In this document: positions 1 to 5,042 of the stretch, in pieces | Numbering within the stretch: the stretch's first letter is position 1 | How the letters are laid out: every line of letters starts with the position of its first letter | From: an uncultured Oscillospiraceae bacterium | Lineage (GTDB): Bacteria > Bacillota > Clostridia > Oscillospirales > Oscillospiraceae | DNA: 5,465 bases | Reading direction: 5' to 3' | NCBI GenBank assembly: GCA_904398675.1 | Contig: CAJFPI010000055.1 | Span: forward strand, 1 to 5,465 | Program-made: the position numbers and the translations under genes | The notes under the pieces: generated by a model | Databases searched by the model: none | Told to the model about the DNA's origin: nothing | What the model saw: only the letters and a program-made list of their open reading frames with translations

Positions 1-557
1 AGCTCCATGACCACAAACGCGGCCAGCACGTTGCCGAACAGCCGCATACACAGGCTCAGCGGGCGGATGGCAACCTCCATGATATTGATGGGCAGCATGA
101 TAGCTACCGGCTCAATAAACTGGTGCAGCCCGCCCTTGAGGCCCTTGTAGCGGAAAGCGGCGCCGTAGATCAGCACCACACTGGTCAGCGCCAGGGCCGC
201 CGTCACATTCAGGTTCTTGGTGGGCGGCACCAGGCCGAACAGCCCGCTGAGGTTGCACAGGCCGATGAACAGACCCACCGTTCCCAGCCACGGCGCAAAG
301 GCCCTGCCGTGTCTGCCGATGTTGTTCAGGCAGAAGTTGTTCATAAAATCCACAAAGTACTCCAGGACCAGCTGGACCTTCCCGGGGTTTTCCTGCTTGA
401 GTCTCCGGGTCATGAGGATCACCGCAATGGTGAGCGCTGCAATTAAAATCCAGCTGACAAGCACCGACTGGCTGACGGGGATGCCGCCGAAAATGGGGAT
501 GGTAAAAGCGGTTGGATTTTCCAGCTGTGCTGTCAATTCTTCCTTGATATGCTCCAT
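1..557 (-). CDS. atpB: F-type ATP synthase subunit a (F0 a subunit), N-terminal 185 codons, cut by the left window edge
   Basis: This gene encodes the membrane stator subunit that forms the ion half-channels against the rotating c-ring of ATP synthase. From the ATG at 557 the frame stays open to the window edge, giving 185 full codons. Hydrophobic stretches lie near residues 31-49, 88-109, 118-133 and 151-164, and the last helix starts near 166. The family signatures are GLVPPT (108-113) followed by NLNVT (115-119), and RPLSLCMRLFGN (165-176). R172 in that motif corresponds to the essential arginine (E. coli R210). After LFGN the sequence reads VLAAFVVME, so F181 sits where E. coli has E219. 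The start is supported by a strong ribosome site at 562-570. No atpI-like gene lies directly upstream. The rest of atpB and the other atp genes should follow beyond the left edge. Confidence 0.95.
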   Translation of the reverse strand, partial: MEHIKEELTAQLENPTAFTIPIFGGIPVSQSVLVSWILIAALTIAVILMTRRLKQENPGKVQLVLEYFVDFMNNFCLNNIGRHGRAFAPWLGTVGLFIGLCNLSGLFGLVPPTKNLNVTAALALTSVVLIYGAAFRYKGLKGGLHQFIEPVAIMLPINIMEVAIRPLSLCMRLFGNVLAAFVVME

Positions 558-561
558 AGTC

Positions 562-570
562 TCACCTCCT
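562..570 (-). promoter_or_regulatory. Ribosome binding site of atpB
   Basis: On the minus strand the sequence reads AGGAGGTGA, followed by GACT and the ATG at 557. This is near-perfect complementarity to the 16S rRNA 3' end and fixes the atpB start. It suggests highly efficient translation, as expected for an ATP synthase subunit. Confidence 0.9.
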
Positions 571-660
571 GACGCATCGGCCCCCACTTTACTCGCATCA
601 GGAGAAAATCGGAAGACTTAAGAAAGTAAACAAAATAAATCGACTAAAAAAAACAAATCT

Positions 661-679
661 GTTAAGAACCGTTAAGAAC
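661..679 (+). repeat. Tandem GTTAAGAAC direct repeat next to the -35 box
   Basis: GTTAAGAAC occurs at 661-669 and again at 671-679, a period of 10 bp, so both copies face the same side of the helix. The second copy ends two bases before the -35 box at 682. This is a typical place for a transcription activator dimer. The two copies, with their upstream bases (TCTGTTAAG, ACCGTTAAG), resemble the 9-bp half-sites of LytTR regulators, but the spacing is shorter than the usual LytTR arrangement and no LytTR gene is in the window. It could equally be the site of the neighbouring response regulator or of an atpB regulator. Binding is inferred. Confidence 0.6.
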
Positions 680-681
680 GT

Positions 682-711
682 TTGACATAAGCACAGTTTC
701 TACGGTATACT
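682..711 (+). promoter_or_regulatory. Sigma-A-type promoter for the two-component operon
   Basis: The -35 box TTGACA (682-687) is a perfect consensus. An 18-bp spacer leads to TATACT (706-711), which matches five of six positions of TATAAT. Transcription would begin near 718, leaving a leader of about 170 nt before the kinase ATG. It is the best promoter-like sequence in the region and points toward the kinase gene. A much weaker candidate (TTGCAT at 774, TACTAT at 798) lies downstream. Confidence 0.75.
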
Positions 712-715
712 ATAT

Positions 716-775
716 TATATAGGTTATATTGTTACATAAGGCGGGTTATAGAGTGTCATATAGGCCATATAGGTT
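716..775 (+). repeat. ATATAGG-type short repeats in the leader region
   Basis: ATATAGGTT occurs at 717-725 and at 767-775, exactly 50 bp apart. A further partial copy gives the close pair CATATAGG at 757-764 and 766-773. The first copy covers the predicted transcription start, so a bound protein could repress or modulate the promoter. The DNA is AT-rich, so part of the similarity may be chance. No protein can be assigned. Confidence 0.4.
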
Positions 776-848
776 GCATAGAGCTACATGGAGTATGTAC
801 TATAGGGATCCTCCGGTTGAAACACGGCCATAATAATAGGCAGGAGAT

Positions 849-861
849 GGGGCGCTGCCCC
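849..861 (+). other. Small GC-rich hairpin ahead of the kinase ribosome site
   Basis: GGGGC (849-853) and GCCCC (857-861) can pair around a three-base GCT loop. The hairpin ends 14 bases before the ribosome site at 876 and has no T-run after it, so it is not an intrinsic terminator. It may affect mRNA stability or ribosome access, or it may be incidental. Confidence 0.3.
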
Positions 862-875
862 GCCAAGATCTGGAA

Positions 876-881
876 GGGAGG
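876..881 (+). promoter_or_regulatory. Ribosome binding site of the histidine kinase gene
   Basis: GGGAGG lies six bases before the ATG at 888. This is ideal spacing and supports that start codon over later in-frame ATGs. Confidence 0.8.
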
Positions 882-887
882 AACGGC

Positions 888-2504
888 ATGCAGCAGGAAA
901 AGGGACACTCCATCCATCGCCAGCTGACGCGTATGAACCTTACGCTGGTGATCGCTACAGCGGTGCTGGCTTTTGTGGGAACGATGCTTATCACCGTCCG
1001 CATCGAGTACCACTCCATTGACAGCAATCTGACCAATCTCGCGCAGATCATCGCGCAGCTGCCCCAGGCCAGGCTGGTGCTGTCCGGCGAGACAGAGAGC
1101 GAGTGGCTCACGGACTACCTGGATGGCGCGGTGGAGACGATTGAAAACGTGGATGTGATTTTGGTGGGGGACCAGGCAGGCACGCTTGTCTACAGCCAGG
1201 ACCACCGGCAGATCGGCGCAGTCTACAGCGGAACCGCCTGGAAGGAGACGCTGCAGGGCACGACCTATGTGGCAGGGGCGGAGGGGCTCAGCCAGGCGGA
1301 GCGCTGCGCCTTTGCCCCTGTCACGGACGAGGCAGGCAATGTGATCGGCTTTGTCGCCGCCGGGATCTATACCCGGAATATCCGGATGCTGGTCTGGTCC
1401 ACACTTCTCCAGTTTCTGCTGATTGCGGCTGCAGCCTGCCTGTTTGCCATGCTGCTGTCCAGCCGGGTCTCCCGCCGGATCAAGCAGTCCCTGCTGGGCT
1501 ATGAGCCGGAGGACTTCAGCCGCCTGTTCCGGCGGCAGGAGGTGGTGCTGGAGTCTCTGGAGGAGGGGATCATCGCCATCGACCACAGCGCCCGCATCAT
1601 CTATATCAACCAGGCCGCGGCGCAGCTGTACGGCATCCGGGACAGGGAGGCGGCCCTGGGGCGGCCCATCCAGGACTACAGCCGCGCCACCAGGCTGGAG
1701 CGGCTGCTGCGGACGGGAAAGCCGGAGCGCAACGTCAGCATTGATTTTCTCCCCGGCGGCCGTGTGCTGGCTGACCGGCTGCCCATCCGGCAGGACGGGA
1801 AGGTGGTGGGGGCGGTTGCCATCTTCCGGGACCGCACCGAGGTGACGCAGCTGGCAGAGGACCTGACGGGGGTGCGCCACATGGTGGAGGCCATGCGGGC
1901 TTACACCCACGAGTTTATGAACAAGCTCCATGTGATCCACGGCCTGCTGCAGATGGAGCAGTACGATATGGCCCAGGACTATATCATGGAGATCACCCGC
2001 ACCCAGCAGCAGGCGGTGAGCCGCGTCATGGACCGGATCAAGGATCCCACGGTGGCGGCGCTGCTGGTGGGCAAGACCAGCCGGGCGGCGGAGCTGGGGA
2101 TCCGGCTGATCCTGGGGGCGGACAGCCAGCTGAGCGCCGCGGGCCGTTTCCTGCCCAGTGCGGCGCTGGTGTCGGTGCTGGGCAACCTCATTGCCAACGC
2201 CATCGACAGCCTCAACCAGTCGGGCCGCCAGCCAAAGGAGATCACCGTCTCCATCCAGGAGACGGAGAAGGGGCTTTTCCTGTGCGTGGAGGACACGGGG
2301 CTGGGGATCGATCCCGCCGTGCGGCCCCACATTTTTGAAAAGGGCTTTTCCACCAAGGGGGAGGACCGCGGCACAGGCCTCTCTCTGGTCAAGGAGGTGG
2401 TGGACACCTACCACGGGCAGATCCGGGTGGAGAGCGAGCGTGCAGTGGGGGCGGTATTCTATGTGTCCTTCTACCAGCCCCTGGAGGGAGAGGAGCGCAC
2501 ATGA
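888..2504 (+). CDS. Membrane sensor histidine kinase of the CitA/DcuS family
   Basis: This 538-residue protein has the full family layout. TM1 is at about 18-37, an extracellular PAS-like sensor domain spans about 39-166, TM2 is at about 168-190, a cytoplasmic PAS domain spans about 212-320, and the kinase core follows. The H-box is RAYTHEFMNKLH (337-348), with H341 as the likely phosphorylated histidine. The ATPase domain shows N433/N437 (N-box), D469-TGLG (G1), FEKGFSTKG (483-491) and RGTGLSLV (494-501). All catalytic motifs look intact. Known relatives sense external citrate, fumarate or malate. Here the usual R-x-x-H-P of the ligand pocket reads VYSQD (101-105), and the second arginine position is C140, in RCAFAP, so the ligand is probably different. 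The gene overlaps the response regulator gene by four bases (ATGA), which implies co-translation. Confidence 0.93.
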   Translation: MQQEKGHSIHRQLTRMNLTLVIATAVLAFVGTMLITVRIEYHSIDSNLTNLAQIIAQLPQARLVLSGETESEWLTDYLDGAVETIENVDVILVGDQAGTLVYSQDHRQIGAVYSGTAWKETLQGTTYVAGAEGLSQAERCAFAPVTDEAGNVIGFVAAGIYTRNIRMLVWSTLLQFLLIAAAACLFAMLLSSRVSRRIKQSLLGYEPEDFSRLFRRQEVVLESLEEGIIAIDHSARIIYINQAAAQLYGIRDREAALGRPIQDYSRATRLERLLRTGKPERNVSIDFLPGGRVLADRLPIRQDGKVVGAVAIFRDRTEVTQLAEDLTGVRHMVEAMRAYTHEFMNKLHVIHGLLQMEQYDMAQDYIMEITRTQQQAVSRVMDRIKDPTVAALLVGKTSRAAELGIRLILGADSQLSAAGRFLPSAALVSVLGNLIANAIDSLNQSGRQPKEITVSIQETEKGLFLCVEDTGLGIDPAVRPHIFEKGFSTKGEDRGTGLSLVKEVVDTYHGQIRVESERAVGAVFYVSFYQPLEGEERT

Positions 2505-3175
2505 GCTATCAGACGGTCATTATAGAGGACGATCCCATGATCGCCCTGCTCAACCGGGGCTTTGTGGAGCGGGACCGACGGTTCCGTGTGGCCCGGGAAT
2601 TTCGGGACGGCCGGTCCGCTTTGCGGTGGTTCCGGGAAAATACGGCGGATCTGCTGATCCTGGACGTCTACATGCCGGCGCTGACCGGCGTGGAGCTGCT
2701 GCGGCGGCTGCGGGAGATGGAGGTGGGGGTGGACGCCATCATGGTCACCGCCGCCAACGACGCCAAGACTGTGGACGGTCTTTTGAAACTGGGGGTGGTG
2801 GATTACCTGGTAAAGCCTTTCACCCGGGAGCGCTTTCAGCAGGCCCTGGACACCTTCTGCCACCACCGGGAGGCGGTCTCTCAGCAGAGCGGCAGCGTCA
2901 CCCAGCAGGAGCTGGACGCCATCTTCTGCCGGGGCGCGCCGCCGGAGAGCCTGCCCAAGGGGCTGCAGAGCCAGACCATGGCGCGGCTGCGGGAGTGTCT
3001 TGCCGCCACCGCCGGCGCAGGCTGCACCAGCGACGAGCTGGCCGCCTCTGCGGGCCTCTCCGCCGTGACGGTGCGGCGGTACATGAACTATCTGGTGGAG
3101 CGGGGCGAGGTGGAGAGCCGCATCAACTACGATACCGGCGGCCGCCCCTCCGTGCTCTACTGCCCCAAGCAGTGA
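2501..3175 (+). CDS. Response regulator of the CitB/DcuR family
   Basis: This 224-residue protein is the cognate regulator of the kinase just upstream. The receiver domain spans about 1-120, with acidic pair D10/D11, phospho-acceptor D55 in LDVYMP, T83 and K105 in the VKPF motif, all as expected for an active receiver. After a linker, a winged helix-turn-helix lies at about 160-222. It includes TSDELAASAGLS (176-187), VTVRRYMNYL (189-198) and the YDTGGRPSVLY ending typical of DcuR/CitB/MalR regulators. The ATG overlaps the kinase stop (ATGA), with AGGAG five bases upstream at 2491-2495. Family members usually activate carboxylate transporter or fermentation genes. None is in this window, so the target is unknown. 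Autoregulation through the repeats near 661-679 is possible. Transcription probably ends at the 3265-3306 hairpin. Confidence 0.93.
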   Translation: MSYQTVIIEDDPMIALLNRGFVERDRRFRVAREFRDGRSALRWFRENTADLLILDVYMPALTGVELLRRLREMEVGVDAIMVTAANDAKTVDGLLKLGVVDYLVKPFTRERFQQALDTFCHHREAVSQQSGSVTQQELDAIFCRGAPPESLPKGLQSQTMARLRECLAATAGAGCTSDELAASAGLSAVTVRRYMNYLVERGEVESRINYDTGGRPSVLYCPKQ

Positions 3176-3264
3176 AAGCCCCCGGCAGGAGGGGCGCGGC
3201 AAACGCCCGGCCCCAGACTGCGGAGGGCTGGCCGCCTGACAGCCTCTGGAACGTTTACCATGCA

Positions 3265-3315
3265 AAAAAGTGCTCCGCATGCTTTTCAACATGCGGAGCA
3301 CTTTTTCTTTTCCTG
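3265..3315. terminator. Bidirectional intrinsic terminator between convergent operons
   Basis: Arms 3265-3281 and 3290-3306 form a perfect 17-bp stem around the eight-base loop CTTTTCAA. The core GTGCTCCGCATG is GC-rich, and the outer five pairs are A-T. Reading right, the stem runs into TTTTTCTTTT, ending the two-component operon. Reading left, the six A bases at 3264-3269 become a T-run, ending the aminotransferase operon. It is the only clear feature in the 144-base gap 3176-3319. The preceding 3176-3260 is GC-rich with nothing recognised. Confidence 0.92.
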
Positions 3316-3319
3316 GGGA

Positions 3320-4489
3320 TCAGGCCATCTTCTCCTTGATCTGGGAGAGACGGTTGAGAGCCTCGTAGAGGGTCTCGTCCTTCTTGGCAAAGTGGAGACG
3401 GACAATGTTGTTGATGCCCTTCTCGTTGAAGAAGGAGGTGCCGGGGACGGCGGAGACGCCCACCTTGTGGGTCAGCTCCTCGCAGAACTCCACGTCGGTC
3501 TGCCCCTTCTTCAGATAGGGGCCGATGTCGGCCAGGACAAAGTAGGTGCCCTGGGGATCGGTATAGGGGATACCGATGTCGCTGAGGCCCTTGGTAAAGA
3601 TCTCCTTCATGTGGGCATAGTGGGCGCCGAACTCCTCATAGTAGCTGTCAGGCATCTCCAGGCCCACCACGGCGGCCTCCATCAGCGGGGAAGGAGCGCC
3701 CACGGCGTTGAAGTCGTGATACTGCTTGATCCGGTCCATGATGGGCTGGGGGGCGATGGCGTAGCCCAGGCGCCAGCCGGTGATGGAGTAGGTCTTGGAG
3801 AGGGAGGAGCAGCTCACCGTCCGCTCCCACATGCCGGGGAGGCTGTTCATGTAGATGTGCTTGTGGCCCTCATAGACGATGTGCTCATAGACCTCGTCCA
3901 TAATGGCGTAGGTGTCGTACTTGACGCACAGCCCGGCGATGAGCTTCAGCTCCTCCTCGGTGAATACCTTGCCGCTGGGGTTGGAGGGGTTGCAGATAAT
4001 GATGGCCTTGGGGTGCTGCCTGAAGGCGTCCTCCAGCACCGCCGGGTCAAAGTTGAAGGCGGGGGGCTTGAGGGGAACGAACACCGGCTCGCAGTCGGCA
4101 AAGATGGCCTGGGCGCGGTAGTTTTCAAAGTAGGGGGAGAACATGATGATCTTGTCCCCGGGATTGGTGAGGGCGAAGATGGTGTCTACCATGGCCTCGG
4201 TGGAGCCGATGGTGGCCACGATCTCTGTCTCGGGGTCCAGGGTGCGGCCCATGAAACGGCCGCACTTCTTGGCGATGGCCTGGCGGAAGTTGGGCGCGCC
4301 CATGGTGATGGGGTACTGGTGGGGGCCCTCATAGCTGACCTGGGCCAGCCGGTCCAGCATGGCCTTGGGCGGGTCGAAGTCGGGATATCCCTGGGCCAGG
4401 TTGATGGCGCCGCAGCTGAGGGCGATGCGGGTCATCCGCCGGATCACGGAGTCGGTGAAAAGCCGGTTCTTTCTGCTCATTTCCTGCAT
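3320..4489 (-). CDS. Class I/II PLP-dependent aminotransferase, probably aromatic or broad-specificity amino acids
   Basis: This 389-residue protein has the usual length and fold-type I motifs of the aspartate aminotransferase superfamily. NLAQGYPDFDPP (30-41) lies at the N-terminus, and GSTEAM (95-100) contacts the PLP phosphate. NPSNPSGK (167-174) contains N170. D198 and Y201 lie in MDEVYEH. SLSKTYSITGWRLGY (229-243) supplies the PLP-binding lysine K232 and R240. R364 in IVRLHF is the expected carboxylate-binding arginine. The NLxQGxPDF pattern resembles the kynurenine/glutamine/methionine and archaeal aromatic aminotransferases. Its position after the ACT protein and PaaK-type ligase suggests an aromatic or similar amino acid substrate, but specificity cannot be read from sequence. 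The ATG at 4489 is preferred over the one at 4480, because GAGG at 4503-4500 is usably spaced from the first only. It is the last gene of its operon. Confidence 0.92.
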   Translation of the reverse strand: MQEMSRKNRLFTDSVIRRMTRIALSCGAINLAQGYPDFDPPKAMLDRLAQVSYEGPHQYPITMGAPNFRQAIAKKCGRFMGRTLDPETEIVATIGSTEAMVDTIFALTNPGDKIIMFSPYFENYRAQAIFADCEPVFVPLKPPAFNFDPAVLEDAFRQHPKAIIICNPSNPSGKVFTEEELKLIAGLCVKYDTYAIMDEVYEHIVYEGHKHIYMNSLPGMWERTVSCSSLSKTYSITGWRLGYAIAPQPIMDRIKQYHDFNAVGAPSPLMEAAVVGLEMPDSYYEEFGAHYAHMKEIFTKGLSDIGIPYTDPQGTYFVLADIGPYLKKGQTDVEFCEELTHKVGVSAVPGTSFFNEKGINNIVRLHFAKKDETLYEALNRLSQIKEKMA

Positions 4490-4499
4490 AATTTTTTAT

Positions 4500-4503
4500 C
4501 CTC
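4500..4503 (-). promoter_or_regulatory. Ribosome binding site deciding the aminotransferase start
   Basis: On the minus strand GTGAGGAT places GAGG ten bases before the ATG at 4489, a little long but usable. The in-frame ATG at 4480 would put it 19 bases away, and its own AGGA is directly adjacent, which is too close. Confidence 0.55.
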
Positions 4504-4549
4504 ACTCTTTCATTGATATATGGAATTGGTTGTGGTGCGTTTGTGCCCT

Positions 4550-4564
4550 CCCGGCCGGGCCCGG
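4550..4564. repeat. Overlapping GC palindromes between the ACT and aminotransferase genes
   Basis: CCCGGCCGGG (4550-4559) and CCGGGCCCGG (4555-4564) are two perfect 10-bp palindromes that overlap by five bases. They lie directly after the ACT stop codon on the transcribed minus strand. There is no T-run after them on either strand, so they do not look like a terminator. They could mark an mRNA processing or stability element, or simply reflect high GC content. Confidence 0.35.
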
Positions 4565-4565
4565 A

Positions 4566-4997
4566 TCACTGGATGCCCAGGTCTGCCTCGGAGGAGGGGG
4601 TGATGCCGTTTTGCTGCAGCACGCCGCACAGCTGCTCCACGTCCGCCACGCGGAAGATCATGATAGCCTGGCCGTTGGTCTGGCCGAAGACGGAGTACAT
4701 ATACTCCACGTCGATATTCTCCCGGCCCAGAACCGACAGCACTGCGGCCAGCCCGCCGGGCTTGTCAGGGACGACCACCGCCACCACCGGCGTCATGGAC
4801 AGGATAAAGCCCTGCTCCAGCAGCACGGTGGACGCCTCCTGGGGCTTGTCGGCAATCAGGCGCAGCACGCCGTAGTCCTTGGTCTCGGCGATATGGATCG
4901 CCCGGAGATCGATGTTGTGCTCCGCCAAAACAGAGGTGATCTCGGCCAGCTGCCCGGCCCGGTTCTCCAGAAACACTGAGATCTGATGGATGGTCAT
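4566..4997 (-). CDS. Stand-alone tandem ACT-domain protein (amino-acid-binding regulatory protein)
   Basis: This 143-residue soluble protein consists of two ACT domains and little else. The first spans about 3-68 and opens with ISVFLENRAGQLAEITSVLAE (6-26). The second spans about 71-136 and carries VPDKPGGLAAVLSVLGREN, then IDVEYMYSVF. Both show the V-x-N/D-x-x-G-x-L loop through which ACT domains bind amino acids at dimer interfaces. There is no catalytic or DNA-binding domain. Proteins of this type are frequently encoded beside phenylacetate-CoA ligase and indolepyruvate oxidoreductase genes. A role as an amino-acid sensor or allosteric partner for them is likely but unproven. The ATG at 4997 follows GAGAGGAG at 5014-5007 by nine bases. 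It lies 45 bases after the ligase stop and 76 bases before the aminotransferase start, consistent with one operon. Confidence 0.9.
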   Translation of the reverse strand: MTIHQISVFLENRAGQLAEITSVLAEHNIDLRAIHIAETKDYGVLRLIADKPQEASTVLLEQGFILSMTPVVAVVVPDKPGGLAAVLSVLGRENIDVEYMYSVFGQTNGQAIMIFRVADVEQLCGVLQQNGITPSSEADLGIQ

Positions 4998-5042
4998 AGC
5001 GCTCGGCTCCTCTCTATTTCGATGTCAGGTGATGGGATGGGG

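Larger units (their letters stand above)
558..887. other. AT-rich divergent intergenic region between atpB and the histidine kinase gene
   Basis: This 330-base stretch has no convincing gene. It is clearly richer in A and T than the flanking coding DNA, especially at 615-800. It holds the atpB ribosome site, two families of short repeats, a rightward promoter and the kinase-gene leader. A convincing leftward promoter for atpB was not found: a minus-strand TATAAT at 719-714 has no acceptable -35 box. Very short frames in the leader, such as an ATG at 788 or 795, lack well-spaced ribosome sites and are not called. Confidence 0.8.

Noticed and set aside
123..621. Two overlapping plus-strand frames (123-446 and 217-621) opposite atpB
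   Set aside because: The minus-strand reading gives an unmistakable ATP synthase a subunit with a strong ribosome site. The plus-strand frames have neither motifs nor start signals.
714..742. Leftward promoter for atpB using TATAAT at 719-714 on the minus strand
   Set aside because: No acceptable -35 box is found at 16-18 bp spacing, and AT-rich DNA makes TATAAT common by chance.
788..832. Possible leader peptides in the kinase leader (ATG at 788 giving 5 codons, ATG at 795 giving 12 codons)
   Set aside because: The GGAG before the second is only one base from its ATG and the first has no good ribosome site. There is no run of regulatory codons and no attenuator-like terminator follows.
756..2414. 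A 552-codon open frame on the minus strand, antisense to the histidine kinase gene
   Set aside because: Its product is rich in H, Q, L, R and P with no recognisable domain, and it lies almost wholly opposite an intact kinase with all catalytic motifs. GC-rich third positions create such antisense frames.
2471..3301. A 276-codon minus-strand frame opposite the response regulator
   Set aside because: Antisense shadow with no recognisable motifs. It would start inside the terminator stem.
2158..3339. A 393-codon plus-strand frame across the kinase end and the response regulator
   Set aside because: It is a shifted frame of two clearly coding genes, with R/G/P-rich composition and no domain.
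3260..4516. A 418-codon open frame on the plus strand opposite the aminotransferase
   Set aside because: Low-complexity G/V/L/H-rich translation with no ribosome site. It runs through the terminator hairpin and mirrors a well-supported PLP enzyme.
4550..4564. GC palindromes as a terminator between the ACT and aminotransferase genes
   Set aside because: No T-run follows on the minus strand, and the three genes look like one operon.
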